Numbered from the stretch's first letter, positions 1 to 9,318 are shown. The stretch is DNA of 64,000 nt from Enorma massiliensis phI (GCF_000311845.1 NZ_HE978574.1:1401346-1465345), one strand, 5' to 3'. Translations and numbers: made by a program. Notes: generated by a model not told the origin, from the sequence alone.

Positions 1-779
1 TTGAGCTCGCGCGTGGTCACCGGCCCGCAGGACAGGGCCTCCATGAGCTGGCGCTGGCGATGCGCGTTGACGGCGGGCCTATAGCCGCGGCCTTCGTCGG
101 TAAGGGTCACCCACCGCTCGTGCACCTCCTTCGTCTTGGGTCGCTCCACCTCGTAGCTGCCGTCCTCGAGCTTGCGCACGCGCGGCGTTGCCTTGGGAGG
201 CAAGAAAAGACGGAGGCATTCAGCGACCGAGGCAACGTATTCGCGCGACATCCAGAAGGCGAGCTGCGCAGACACCGGTCCGAAGGCACGCTCGGCGAGC
301 ACGGAGCGCACAGGCAGCACGCGCTCGGGCGCAAGGCCCGCCGCTCCCGGCAGCTCAGCAAGCTCGGAAGCGCGCATGACGACGTAGCCGGCAACCATGC
401 GGCGATGGAACGAGACGAGCACGATGGCGCCCGGCACCGCCTCCCCATCAAACGATGCGGGAACCGCATAGGCGAAGGGATCAGACAGCGCACGCGAGGG
501 AACGTCGACCACCACAGAGACGTAGCCGCACACGGGCTCCGAACCCTGCGCAAGCCGGCGCTCGCCTGAAGCCGTCACGGTATCGGGAACGAGGCCGGCC
601 GCGGCGCGCGTTCTGCCAGCGCCCCGGGAGGACACGGTGCCATCCGGCGCTACAGCCCCCTCCGAAGAGGCATCCGGGGTAGCGTCAGCCGGGCGAAGCG
701 GCTCCATGCCATCGGGAGAGCACGCTCCCCCGGCGCCCTCTTCCCCTACCAAATCCCACAGCGAAAGCTGCTCAGCCAT
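1..779 (-). CDS. priA: Primosomal protein N' (PriA), N-terminal part, truncated by window edge
   Basis: Reading the minus strand from ATG at 779 gives an open frame of 259 codons that runs off the window start. It encodes only the N-terminal DNA-binding region of PriA, the helicase that restarts collapsed replication forks. After a low-complexity lead of about 65 residues there is a 3'-DNA-end-binding-type stretch (VVVDVPSRALSDPFAYAVP, then PGAIVLVSFHRR) and a winged-helix-like segment near the cut. The helicase motifs lie outside the window. It starts 33 nt after the metK stop on the same strand, a metK-priA arrangement seen in other Actinobacteria. The assignment rests on the N-terminal domain alone. 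Confidence 0.8.
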   Translation of the reverse strand, partial: MAEQLSLWDLVGEEGAGGACSPDGMEPLRPADATPDASSEGAVAPDGTVSSRGAGRTRAAAGLVPDTVTASGERRLAQGSEPVCGYVSVVVDVPSRALSDPFAYAVPASFDGEAVPGAIVLVSFHRRMVAGYVVMRASELAELPGAAGLAPERVLPVRSVLAERAFGPVSAQLAFWMSREYVASVAECLRLFLPPKATPRVRKLEDGSYEVERPKTKEVHERWVTLTDEGRGYRPAVNAHRQRQLMEALSCGPVTTREL

Positions 780-812
780 GCACATCAAATCCCGCGAATG
801 GACGCTCGTTGT

Positions 813-2117
813 CTAGAGGCCGCACGCGGCGCGCAGCTCGTCCACGCGGTCCGTATGCTCCCAGGTAAAGTCCTCGTCGTCACGACCGAAATGCCCATAG
901 GCCGCTGTCTTCTCGTAGATGGGACGGCGCAGGTCAAGGTCGCGGATGATGGCGCCGGGGCGAAGATCGAACACCTCTTCCACGGCGCGTTCGATCGCAT
1001 CCTCGGCGACGACAGACGTCCCGAACGTGTCGACCATGATGGAGAGCGGACGCGCCACGCCGATGGCGTAGGCGAGCTGAACCTCGCAACGGCGGGCAAG
1101 ACCGGCGGCGACCACGTTCTTGGCCACCCAGCGCGCGGCGTAGGCAGCAGAGCGATCGACCTTCGTGCAGTCCTTGCCCGAGAAGGCACCACCGCCGTGA
1201 CGACCCGTGCCGCCGTAGGTGTCGACGATGATCTTGCGGCCGGTGAGGCCGGTGTCGCCCATGGGACCGCCCACCACGAAGCGGCCGGTGGGATTCACAT
1301 AGACCCGGGCGCCGTCCCAAGGGATACCCGCCCCATCGAGCACGGGCGCGATGACGTGTTTCAGCATATCCTCTTTGATAACGCCCATGTCCTCGATCTC
1401 GGGGGCGTGCTGCGTAGAGATCACGACCGTCTCCACCGAGACGGGGCGGTCGTCCTCATAGCGCACGGTCACCTGGGTCTTGCCGTCCGGGCGCAGATAC
1501 GGAAGCGTTCCATCGTGGCGAACTGCCGCCAGGCGCTCTGCCAAGCGGCTCGCCAGATAGTGAGGCATGGGCATGAAGGCAGAGGTCTCGTCGGTGGCGT
1601 ACCCGAACATCATGCCCTGGTCGCCGGCGCCGATAAGGTCGAGCGGGTCGGTCGTGGTGCCGGCCTGCACATCAAAGCTCTCGTCCACACCCTGCGCGAT
1701 GTCCGAACTCTGGCCGTGGATCATGTTGATGACGCCGCATGCATGGCCGTCGAAGCCGTACTCTGCCCGGTCGTAACCGATGCGGCAGATGACGTCACGC
1801 GCGATCTGCTGCACGTCGACGTAGGCCTGGGTGCGAATCTCGCCCGAGATGACGACCATACCGGTGGTGAGAAGCGTCTCGGCAGCGCATCGCACGTTTT
1901 CGAGCTTGGCGGGAACGCCGTCCGTATCCACGTAGCCCATGGCTTCGAGGCGCGCCTCCTTGTCGAGGATGGCGTCGAGCACTGCATCCGAGATCTGGTC
2001 GGCAATCTTATCGGGATGGCCCTCTGTCACGGACTCAGAAGTAAAGAGATAGCTGCGCGGCGTGGGTTCGCACGCCGAAGCGCAGGTAGCTGAGGTGGAA
2101 CGAATCTGATCTGGCAT
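813..2117 (-). CDS. metK: S-adenosylmethionine synthetase
   Basis: MetK makes S-adenosylmethionine from methionine and ATP in the cytoplasm. The 434-aa product carries the family signatures [11 protein letters not shown] (residues 30-40), [10 protein letters not shown] (163-172) and GGGAFSGKD (308-316). I place the start at 2117 because AAAGGGG lies just upstream; an in-frame ATG at 2156 has no ribosome site. The first ~22 residues, rich in Ser, Thr, Ala and Cys, extend beyond the usual beginning of the family, making the protein somewhat longer than the typical 380-400 residues. priA follows 33 nt downstream, so the two are probably co-transcribed. No SAM riboswitch was recognised upstream. 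Confidence 0.97.
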   Translation of the reverse strand: MPDQIRSTSATCASACEPTPRSYLFTSESVTEGHPDKIADQISDAVLDAILDKEARLEAMGYVDTDGVPAKLENVRCAAETLLTTGMVVISGEIRTQAYVDVQQIARDVICRIGYDRAEYGFDGHACGVINMIHGQSSDIAQGVDESFDVQAGTTTDPLDLIGAGDQGMMFGYATDETSAFMPMPHYLASRLAERLAAVRHDGTLPYLRPDGKTQVTVRYEDDRPVSVETVVISTQHAPEIEDMGVIKEDMLKHVIAPVLDGAGIPWDGARVYVNPTGRFVVGGPMGDTGLTGRKIIVDTYGGTGRHGGGAFSGKDCTKVDRSAAYAARWVAKNVVAAGLARRCEVQLAYAIGVARPLSIMVDTFGTSVVAEDAIERAVEEVFDLRPGAIIRDLDLRRPIYEKTAAYGHFGRDDEDFTWEHTDRVDELRAACGL

Positions 2118-2280
2118 ATAAGCCCCTTTCGTATGACGTCCGGGGACCGTTACCATTCCCCCGGGCTATTCGGCTACGTGATTGTACCGCGCCGCACGGA
2201 CACGCATGCGCCCGCGCACAAGCGCCACATCCTGCACACCCGACGCTCCAACATGGCCTCTTTTGGGACGGGGTCATTAT

Positions 2281-2357
2281 GTGAGACGCTTGTGCCGGGT
2301 TAAACTGTCTCACCGGCTGCAACGGTGAGACAGTTTAACCCGGCACAAGCGTCTCAC
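2281..2357. repeat. REP pair: perfect 35-bp inverted repeat with 7-nt loop
   Basis: Positions 2281-2315 and 2323-2357 are perfect reverse complements separated by GCTGCAA. Each arm contains one copy of the REP sequence found around the transposase at 17.7-18.5 kb (core GTGCCGGGTTAAACTGTCTC), so this is a head-to-head REP pair. It starts ten bases after the stop of the YhgE/Pip gene and lies upstream of metK. It could act as a strong transcription-terminating or mRNA-stabilising hairpin; there is no adjacent T-run. Confidence 0.9.
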
Positions 2358-2367
2358 CGGCGGCATC

Positions 2368-4923
2368 CTAGGCGAATGCGCGCTCCGGGCGGATGTTGGT
2401 GCGCGCACGCGCGGCGAGCATCGACGCGGCGAGCCCCGCGACCGTCCATACAACCAGAACGGCGCACGCGCCGCCCGCACCCGCAAGGGAGCCGGAGACG
2501 GTGTCGCGCAGCGCCTCGGTCAGCACGGGCATCGGCAGCACCTGGCCCAGCGCGGCGAATACTCCGCCCGTAAAGGCCCCGGGCAGGACGCTCCCCGCGC
2601 ACACGAGCTGGAGCGCCAGCAGGAACACGAGCACGGGGACCGCCGCGCGTCCGCAAAGAGCCCGCGCGCCCTGACCAATCGCCGCGAACGATAGCGCTGC
2701 CAAAACCACGATGGCACAGAACACAGGCATATTCGCAGGTGCGCTCCCCGTGGCAAAGATAACGGCAAGCGCCACGGCAATCGCCTGAACGAGCGCCACG
2801 CCCGCCGAAACGACAAAGCCCGAAAGCGCCGCCGGCAGCGCGCGGCCCGCCAAGACGACGCGTCCATCGAGCGGGGGCACCACGACGGCAACCAGCAGCG
2901 CGCCGAGCCAGAGGGCCACCGCGAGCGCGATCGGCGCGACCTGCATGGGCTCCGAGACGCGGTTGCGCGCTTCCGTGGTAAAGGAAACGGGCGCCGCCGC
3001 AGCCTCAGCCCGCTCCTCCGCCTGGGACGAGGCAGCGCCCAGGCTCTCTCCGGCAGACGACAGCGTATCGTTGATCGTTTCCTGCCCCTCGCGAAGCTGA
3101 CCGACGCCCGACGCAAGCTGCCCTTCTGCCGAGGCCATCACCGAGATGCCCTCACCCAGGCCAGATATGCCCGCGCCCACGGCATCAAGCGCCTGCCCGA
3201 GCGCGACGTTGCCCTGCCCGAGCGCCGCGGTTGCCGTAGAGAACGTATCGAGCACCTGCGGCAAGGCGGCGGTACCCGTGGCAATGCCCTGCACCCCCAG
3301 CCCAAGCATGCCATCGGGCGCAAGCGATGCACCGGTCTGGGTGATGAGGCCGCCGGTCTCGATTAACGCCGGTGCAGAGGCGTCGAGGGTCGCCTTCGCA
3401 ACCTGCGCGTTCACCGCGACCCTCAGGGCCGGCTCCACGAATTGGCCGGCAAGGGAGACGATGTCGTTCGCGGCGCCCGTAGCCGTCTGCTCAGCTTGGC
3501 TGTATTCTTCCGCAGCGCTCGCGAGCGCCTGGCGCTGTCCCTCCAAGCCATCGAGAGAGGTGGCCGCCGAATCAACCTTACCCGCAAGGGACTGTGCGTT
3601 TGCAGCAGCCTGCTCGAGCTCGCCACGAAGACTCTCGCGCTCTAGCTCGAGCTCTTCGATACGCGCCGACACCTCATCAAGCGTGTCGAAACCATCGGTT
3701 ACCCCCGAAGGATCGAAGGTGCCATTCGCTATCGCAGTAAGGCGGTGGACGAGCTCCTCGTATTCAGCATCGAGCGCTTCCATGCGCTGCACGATACCCT
3801 CCTGGCCCTCATCGCCTTGCTCCGAGGACAAGGTGCGCGCGAGCGCCTGCGCGCCCGTCTGCGCCTCCCCCACAGCAGCCTGCGCATCGCCGACCGCCCC
3901 CACAAGCGCCTCGGCGCCCGCTTGGACCGAGGACGAGGCATCGGACATGCTCCCCAGCGCATCGGACAGCGTCTGCGCATGCTCGGAGAATTGCGGCGCG
4001 AGCGAGCCCAGCTCGGCAAGGTCGGAAATGCTCTGATCAAGCTCGGACGAAGCCTTGAGAAGGCCCTCGCCCGTACGCGTGACCGCGGAGCCGAGCGTTT
4101 CAATGCCCTCCCCCGCCGCGGCAACGCCAGCCGCCGTGGCTTCGGCGCCAGCAGCAAGCGGAGCAATGACCTGGTCATTCGTTGCATCCATGCCGGCCGC
4201 GAGCGACTCCGCTCCCGCGCCCGCCGCCGTCACGCCGCTCGCGATCGCACCAACGCCCTCTGCAAGCGCGCCGGTGCCGGACGCCGTCTGCTCAAGACCC
4301 TCCGCCATGGCACTCGTCCCCTGCTCAAGGGCATCGTAGGCGCTATCCAGCATGACTGCCCCATCTGCGGTGAGCGTCAGCGTGGATGCTTGGCTGCGTA
4401 CATTATTGAGCACGTTCAGAAGGTAGTTCTCGCCCAGGTCCGCGCGAAGGCGCGCCTGCACCTGGCGGAGCACGGCCGAACCCTCCTCGGTCGCGAGCAC
4501 GTTCTGCGCGCCGTCCGAGATGATGCGGAGCTGCGCCTGCTCGGGATTCGAACCCGTGAGGCTCGACACCTTCTCCGAATAATCTGCCGGAATCTCAAGG
4601 ATGAGCGCGTATGTGCCGCTGGCAAGACCTTGCTCGGCCTCGGATGCGCCCACCTCGCTCCATGCGAGCTCATCCGAATCGAGGAGCGAATCGACGAGGT
4701 CCGAGCCGGCTTGCACGTTCCGGCCGTCCGCGTCTACCGCGCCCTCGTCGAGATTCACCACCGCCACGGGAATCCGGCTTGAGGCATCGAGTGCGGGAAC
4801 GAGCGCCGCCACGAGAACCGCTGCCGTAAGCGCCGGCACGAGCACGGCGGCCACGAGGATGGAAGTACGGCCGCGACCAAGGCGGGCAGCCAGAGAGCGA
4901 ACGATGTCCATGAAGGCGCTCAT
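2368..4923 (-). CDS. YhgE/Pip-family membrane protein
   Basis: The 851-aa product has the YhgE/Pip ('phage infection protein') layout. A short cytoplasmic start is followed by one membrane segment (about residues 20-45) and an extracellular YhgE-type domain opening with IPVAVVNLDEGA. A very long Ala/Gly/Glu/Ser-rich helical region (about 180-640) follows, then a cluster of about six membrane segments (about 660-840) resembling ABC-2 permeases. Family members are cell-surface proteins of poorly known function, linked to phage entry and type VII-like secretion in some Firmicutes. It overlaps its upstream neighbour by one base, so the two are probably co-translated. That neighbour is an ABC-type protein with lost ATPase motifs, which suggests a non-canonical transporter-like complex. 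Confidence 0.85.
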   Translation of the reverse strand: MSAFMDIVRSLAARLGRGRTSILVAAVLVPALTAAVLVAALVPALDASSRIPVAVVNLDEGAVDADGRNVQAGSDLVDSLLDSDELAWSEVGASEAEQGLASGTYALILEIPADYSEKVSSLTGSNPEQAQLRIISDGAQNVLATEEGSAVLRQVQARLRADLGENYLLNVLNNVRSQASTLTLTADGAVMLDSAYDALEQGTSAMAEGLEQTASGTGALAEGVGAIASGVTAAGAGAESLAAGMDATNDQVIAPLAAGAEATAAGVAAAGEGIETLGSAVTRTGEGLLKASSELDQSISDLAELGSLAPQFSEHAQTLSDALGSMSDASSSVQAGAEALVGAVGDAQAAVGEAQTGAQALARTLSSEQGDEGQEGIVQRMEALDAEYEELVHRLTAIANGTFDPSGVTDGFDTLDEVSARIEELELERESLRGELEQAAANAQSLAGKVDSAATSLDGLEGQRQALASAAEEYSQAEQTATGAANDIVSLAGQFVEPALRVAVNAQVAKATLDASAPALIETGGLITQTGASLAPDGMLGLGVQGIATGTAALPQVLDTFSTATAALGQGNVALGQALDAVGAGISGLGEGISVMASAEGQLASGVGQLREGQETINDTLSSAGESLGAASSQAEERAEAAAAPVSFTTEARNRVSEPMQVAPIALAVALWLGALLVAVVVPPLDGRVVLAGRALPAALSGFVVSAGVALVQAIAVALAVIFATGSAPANMPVFCAIVVLAALSFAAIGQGARALCGRAAVPVLVFLLALQLVCAGSVLPGAFTGGVFAALGQVLPMPVLTEALRDTVSGSLAGAGGACAVLVVWTVAGLAASMLAARARTNIRPERAFA

Positions 4924-5984
4924 TACGCCATCACCTCCCGCTTGGGCGCAAGGGAATCAGGGGCGGCATCGCCTCCGCGCGCGAAGTCTCTGGGGGAGTC
5001 AGACGCGACACCAGCTCCGGGCATCGAGGCCGCGGGGACGGGCTCACTGGGACGGCCGCTTGCACGCATCGCATCGAGAGCCTCTGCCGCGGGGATATCG
5101 AGCGCGCACGTGGAACAGCCGAAAGCCTCGACCGCGTGGGCGCACGCCGGATCGCTCGCTGCAACGAGAACCGCCGTGCCCATTCGCACGGCAACGGAGC
5201 ACACATCTTCGACAAGCATCGAGGCTTCGGCGGCAGAAAGACCCGTGACGAAGGGATCGGTCAAATCGATTACGGCGACGCGCGGCGCGCCCGCCAGCGC
5301 AAGCGCGGCAGAGAGGCGCGCACGCTGCGCGGGATTAAGCCGGTCTATCTCCTGCTCAGATGCCGTAGCAAGACCAAGCGCGGCGAGAAACGGGAGAACA
5401 TCGGACGCACGAGACCCTGCGCCAAAGGGGTTCTGCTTGGCGTCGCGCTTTCCCATCGCGTCGACAGCGGGCTCGCATTCTGGGCTGGACGCGGCAGCAT
5501 ACTCCGCGCCGCCCTCCGCAACACCCGCCGCGAGATCCGCGGCATCGCCCGCACGTGATGAACCGTTCGTGCCCGCTGCACCGCGCACGCGCGCCGCGCC
5601 ACCGCGGCGCGCTCGCAACCGGGCTTCACGAGCGACCGCTTCCTCGACCGTCCACGCGCCCGATACCTCGGCCACTCGCTCAAACACGCCGAGGCCCACC
5701 TGCGCCCGAGACAGCCGCTCGCGCGGAGCAAAAGCTCGCCGCAGAGCAGCAAGACCGCTGGCTGGCGCGCCGCCGGCCAACTCCGCCCCGCACACTACAA
5801 GCGAGCCCGATGTGGGCCTAACGAGCCCCGCCACGGCAAGCAGCACGTCGCGCGCCGGCGCATGCTCGGTCGAGAGCAGCACGCACACCTCACCTGGAGA
5901 AACTTCAAACGAGGAGAATTCGAACGAACGATACGCTCCGCTGCAGTAAGAAACGTCGTGAGCTACGATTGCCGGTGCTTCCAC
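4923..5984 (-). CDS. Degenerate ABC-ATPase-like protein, predicted ATPase-dead
   Basis: The 353-aa product begins like an ABC ATPase (VSYCSGAYRSFEFSSFEVSPG), but every catalytic motif is altered. The P-loop position (residues 39-46) reads TEHAPARD instead of GxxGxGKS/T. The signature (216-225) is LNPAQRARLS instead of LSGGQ. Walker B (236-244) reads VAVIDLTDP without the Glu, and the switch region VAASDP has no His. A disordered Ala/Gly insert lies around 125-190 and a Pro/Ala tail follows 305. GTG at 5984 follows GGGAAGG. Its stop overlaps the start of the YhgE/Pip gene by one base, so the two likely work together. I infer a structural or regulatory partner rather than an energy source. Confidence 0.7.
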   Translation of the reverse strand: MEAPAIVAHDVSYCSGAYRSFEFSSFEVSPGEVCVLLSTEHAPARDVLLAVAGLVRPTSGSLVVCGAELAGGAPASGLAALRRAFAPRERLSRAQVGLGVFERVAEVSGAWTVEEAVAREARLRARRGGAARVRGAAGTNGSSRAGDAADLAAGVAEGGAEYAAASSPECEPAVDAMGKRDAKQNPFGAGSRASDVLPFLAALGLATASEQEIDRLNPAQRARLSAALALAGAPRVAVIDLTDPFVTGLSAAEASMLVEDVCSVAVRMGTAVLVAASDPACAHAVEAFGCSTCALDIPAAEALDAMRASGRPSEPVPAASMPGAGVASDSPRDFARGGDAAPDSLAPKREVMA

Positions 5985-6325
5985 GGTCTACCTTCCCGAC
6001 GCATGGTGACAGATATTCTTAGGTTCATACCCATTTGTTATCTCCACAGCCCAAAAAGATGCAAAGTTGCCGTGAAGAGCGGACCATGCCTATAGCGGAC
6101 CATGCCTATGGCTATGGCTTGATACCGAAATCGTGTACACGAGCGTCACGAATCGTCGATTTTGCGAATGTTTTTGACGCTCGTGTACATGTTTTGACGG
6201 AGCCTGGCCCTATTCCGACCGTCTCACGGCCCTATTCCGGCGGAGCCCGCACCCCGCACCCGAGCTCGCTGCCCGCGCATTCCTGCATACCGCCTCCCCT
6301 GCCCCAACCCCTGCGCTCGCGCTGC
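5985..6325. other. Divergent intergenic region with short direct repeats
   Basis: This gap separates the divergent pseudo-ATPase gene and gltX. I see no convincing coding frame. It holds two abutting copies of AGCGGACCATGCCTAT (6078-6093 and 6094-6109) and two copies of GGCCCTATTCCG 22 bases apart (6206-6217 and 6228-6239). A separate inverted repeat is listed on its own. Confidence 0.7.
6134..6189. repeat. 15-bp perfect inverted repeat
   Basis: TGTACACGAGCGTCA (6134-6148) and its reverse complement (6175-6189) flank a 26-nt, AT-rich spacer that contains an additional small CGAATCGTCGATTTTGCG structure. There is no T-run after it, so it does not look like a classical terminator. It could be a regulatory or mobile-element remnant. 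Confidence 0.75.
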
Positions 6326-6331
6326 TATAAT
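6326..6331 (+). promoter_or_regulatory. Candidate -10 box of gltX
   Basis: A consensus TATAAT lies 62 bases before the gltX start. No good -35 hexamer is visible at the usual distance, so the call rests on the -10 alone. Confidence 0.45.
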
Positions 6332-6393
6332 CAGGGGCGCAAAACCGCAAGCTCACGGCCCGCGAGCCGCACGACCATCAGAGGAGCACACTC

Positions 6394-7872
6394 ATGTCCA
6401 ACGTCCGCGTCCGCTTCGCACCCTCGCCTACCGGCAAGCTGCATATCGGCGGCGCCCGCACGGCGATCTACAACTGGGCGTTCGCGCGCGCTAATGGCGG
6501 CACGTTCATCCTGCGCATCGACGACACCGATCCCACCCGCTCCACCGAGGAGAATACGCAGATCATCCTGCGCGCAATGCGCTGGCTTGGGCTCGATTGG
6601 GACGAGGGCCCCGAGGTGGGCGGCGCATACGGCCCCTACTCCCAAACCGAGCGCCTGGACATCTACCGCGAGGCGGCCGAGCGCCTGCTCGCCGAGGGCA
6701 AGGCATACCCCTGCTTTTGCACGCCCGAGCAGCTCGCCCAAGACCGTGCCGAGGCGCAAGCCCGCAAGGACCCCTTCCAGGGCTACAACCGCCGCTGCCG
6801 CAACATTCCGGCCGACGAGGCGCGTGCCCGCATGGAAGCCGGCGAGCCCTACACCCTGCGCATCAAGGTACCCGAGGACCGCGGCGACGTGGTTATCGAC
6901 GACGCCGTCCACGGCAAGGTGACGTTCGCAGCCAAGGAGCTCGACGATTTCGTGATCTTCCGCTCCGATGGCACGCCCACCTACAACTTCGCGACCGTGG
7001 TTGACGATGCCGCCATGGGCATCACCCACGTGATTCGCGGCGACGACCACCTCTCCAACACGCCGCGCCAGGTCATGGTCTACGAGGCCCTTGGCGCACC
7101 CGTTCCCACCTTCGCGCACATCTCGATGATTCTCGGCGCAGACGGCAAGAAGCTCTCCAAACGCCACGGCGCCACGAGCGTCGAAGAGTACCGCGACGCG
7201 GGCTACCTTTCTGATGCCTTTGTGAATTACCTCGCGCTTCTTGGCTGGTCACTCGACGGCGAGACCACGATCATCCCCCGCGACGTGCTTGCGAGCAAGT
7301 TCTCGCTCGAGCGCATCTCCAAGAACCCGGCGACCTTCGATCCCAAGAAGCTCGACTGGGTGAACGCGGAGTACATCAACGCCATGACCGACGCCGATTT
7401 CGCCGACCAGATCATGCTCCCCGAGCTTCACGAGGCCGGTCTTCTTGCCGGCGGCACCGAACTCGACGAGACATGGGTCGACAAGCTCGCCGCTATCGTG
7501 AAGCCGCGCACCAAGATGCCTGCCGACGCCGCAACCGTTGCCGCGCCCGTCTTCGCCACCGCCGAAACCTTGGAATACGACGAGAAGTCCGTAAACAAGG
7601 GCCTTGCCAAGGAGGGCATGGGCTCTGTGCTCGACGCCGCGCGTGCCGCGCTTGAAGCGCTACCGGAGGACAGCTGGACGGCCGAAGCAATCGACAGTGC
7701 CCTGGAGCCCCTGCCCGACGCGCTTGACCTCAAGAAGCGCGTGGTGTTCCAGGCAGTGCGCGTTGCCGTGTGCGGCAACATGGTGAGCCCTCCGCTCGGC
7801 GAGACCATGGAGCTCATTGGGCGCGCCGACTGCATCGCGCGCATCGACCGTGCTCGCACGATGGCGCTCTAG
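6394..7872 (+). CDS. gltX: Glutamyl-tRNA synthetase
   Basis: The 492-aa protein charges tRNA-Glu with glutamate. The class I signatures are present: RFAPSPTGKLHIGGART at residues 7-23 (the HIGH-type motif is HIGG) and KLSKR at 253-257 (the KMSKS-type motif). Length and domain order fit a bacterial GluRS, with a C-terminal anticodon-binding helical domain. GAGGAG precedes the ATG at the right spacing. A tRNA-Glu gene lies elsewhere in the window at 28.3 kb. The N-terminal motif also occurs in GlnRS, but the overall protein matches the bacterial GluRS type, which in many Gram-positives also charges tRNA-Gln. A discriminating or non-discriminating role cannot be read from the sequence. Confidence 0.97.
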   Translation: MSNVRVRFAPSPTGKLHIGGARTAIYNWAFARANGGTFILRIDDTDPTRSTEENTQIILRAMRWLGLDWDEGPEVGGAYGPYSQTERLDIYREAAERLLAEGKAYPCFCTPEQLAQDRAEAQARKDPFQGYNRRCRNIPADEARARMEAGEPYTLRIKVPEDRGDVVIDDAVHGKVTFAAKELDDFVIFRSDGTPTYNFATVVDDAAMGITHVIRGDDHLSNTPRQVMVYEALGAPVPTFAHISMILGADGKKLSKRHGATSVEEYRDAGYLSDAFVNYLALLGWSLDGETTIIPRDVLASKFSLERISKNPATFDPKKLDWVNAEYINAMTDADFADQIMLPELHEAGLLAGGTELDETWVDKLAAIVKPRTKMPADAATVAAPVFATAETLEYDEKSVNKGLAKEGMGSVLDAARAALEALPEDSWTAEAIDSALEPLPDALDLKKRVVFQAVRVAVCGNMVSPPLGETMELIGRADCIARIDRARTMAL

Positions 7873-7936
7873 CGACGCGGCGGAGGCACCAAGACGACGC
7901 GCAGACGCGCTGCGACGCCCCGTGGAAACAAAACTA

Positions 7937-8065
7937 GCCTCAAAGGCTCGAATTTTGAGGGTCCGCTCAAGTAGCGGGCCCTCATCTAGTTACAAACATG
8001 CAGGTAGATGAGGTGGCCATTTTTACGCTACTCAGCAGGTCGGTTAAAATTCGAGCCTTTGAGGC
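7937..8065. repeat. MITE-like structured element, 20-bp perfect terminal inverted repeats
   Basis: GCCTCAAAGGCTCGAATTTT (7937-7956) is perfectly repeated in inverse orientation at 8046-8065, and the match continues imperfectly outward. Between the arms is a second inverted repeat, CCTCATCTA / TAGATGAGG, and a GGGTCCGCTCAAGTAGCGGGCCC stem. The 129-bp unit lies between the convergent gltX and DUF1287 genes and contains no coding frame of note. It may serve as a bidirectional terminator or be a short non-autonomous mobile element. Confidence 0.7.
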
Positions 8066-8109
8066 CAGGTTTGCGCACGAGCCTCCGTTTTGCATGCGTT
8101 GCCTCGTGA

Positions 8110-9318
8110 TTACGGCTGCGCGGAGGCCCCCTCGAGGACGGAGCCCTCATACTCTTCCGGCGTGAGCCACGTTCGCTCGCCAGGCGGGAGCATGCGGCCC
8201 TCGCTCTCTGCAAGATACGTTTCCTCACGCGCCTGCTCGATGCATCCATCCGCGAATTCATCAATCGCGTTCGCATCGTCGTACACGAACTTCGCTCCAC
8301 CGGCCTCACGGTACCACGCATCATCACGCGTCGAAAGGGTCGCAGAGGCAAGCGTTCTGCCGTCTGCCGCAACGAGCGAAAAGCCGGCTGAATAGCCACC
8401 TGCAGCATGTCCTCCGAGCTGAGCGCCCTGCGAGCCACCAGACTCGTACGAGCACGGGCCAGAAAGAAGATCCCATGCTTCATCGATCAGGCCGGGATCC
8501 GTTGTATAGGCCGCTCCCGACGGTCCGAGCAACGGATAGCAGCTCACCCGAAGCGCCACGACATCATATGCGCCACCCGGCTCACCTTGGCCTCGGTATG
8601 GGAGCGCTCCGTCAAACGCAACGAGCACGCTCGCAGGAATCTTCGTCGCGTCGAAGCGATAGTGGGCCGTGGGGCGCATGGCCCATGGATAGGCCAGGTA
8701 GTCCTCCTCGCGGAACGGCTGCCCCATGTTATGGATGATAAACGGAACGCCGCGCGCATCGCGCTGGTCCGAGACGACCCCAATGTGCTCGTCCTCGCCG
8801 AAGATAACGATGTCGCCCGCTTGCCAGAGGGGGGCATCGGAGGTGTCGCAGCTTAACCCCGTGGCATAGCGCGAGAAGAACGCCGAGAGCACGCCTACGC
8901 GGCGAAAGTCGATGTTGGGGTCGGGGCTGGGAGCAACCTGGGCATAGGCGGCGGGGTCGCGTGCGATGTCGGCATCGACCATGGCTTTCAGATCGTAGCC
9001 CGCTGCAGCGAAGGCGCGCCAAACGGTATCGGTGCAGGCACCGCGGTCTTCGGGCGGGTAGCCGCCTTCGTAGTACCCGGAATCGTATGCGGGGGCCGCC
9101 TCAGCCTCCGCACGGGCACCGTCCAGCAGGTCCGTATAATCGTCGACCCCGTCACCATCGAAATCGACCTCGCTCGATACCAGCGGGTACTGCGCCGCAA
9201 CGCCTGCGTCCGGAGCGAACCACCACGACCCCAGCGCAACGAGCGGCGCAGCCACGCACAAGACCACCAGAAACATGGCCCCGGCAATGGTAGCCACCCT
9301 GCGAAGCCCTCTAGCCAT
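8110..9318 (-). CDS. DUF1287-domain secreted or membrane-anchored protein (NlpC/P60-like fold)
   Basis: The 402-aa protein has an N-terminal membrane anchor or signal segment (about residues 10-33) followed by a DUF1287 domain. The recognisable motifs are the Cys-containing GACTDTVWRAFAAAGYDL, the NIDFRRVGVLSAFF segment, WQAGDIVIFGEDEHIGVVSD and IIHNMG. DUF1287 is related to NlpC/P60-type papain-like hydrolases, and the Cys, His and Asn are in the expected order, so cell-envelope hydrolysis is possible but unproven. About 150 C-terminal residues beyond the domain show no motif I know. GGGAGGG precedes the ATG. Confidence 0.8.
   Translation of the reverse strand: MARGLRRVATIAGAMFLVVLCVAAPLVALGSWWFAPDAGVAAQYPLVSSEVDFDGDGVDDYTDLLDGARAEAEAAPAYDSGYYEGGYPPEDRGACTDTVWRAFAAAGYDLKAMVDADIARDPAAYAQVAPSPDPNIDFRRVGVLSAFFSRYATGLSCDTSDAPLWQAGDIVIFGEDEHIGVVSDQRDARGVPFIIHNMGQPFREEDYLAYPWAMRPTAHYRFDATKIPASVLVAFDGALPYRGQGEPGGAYDVVALRVSCYPLLGPSGAAYTTDPGLIDEAWDLLSGPCSYESGGSQGAQLGGHAAGGYSAGFSLVAADGRTLASATLSTRDDAWYREAGGAKFVYDDANAIDEFADGCIEQAREETYLAESEGRMLPPGERTWLTPEEYEGSVLEGASAQP

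Noticed and set aside
798-2093. Long plus-strand open frame opposite metK, and many similar antisense frames
   Set aside because: High GC leaves stops rare on the opposite strand; these frames show no ribosome site or protein family and mirror well-identified genes.
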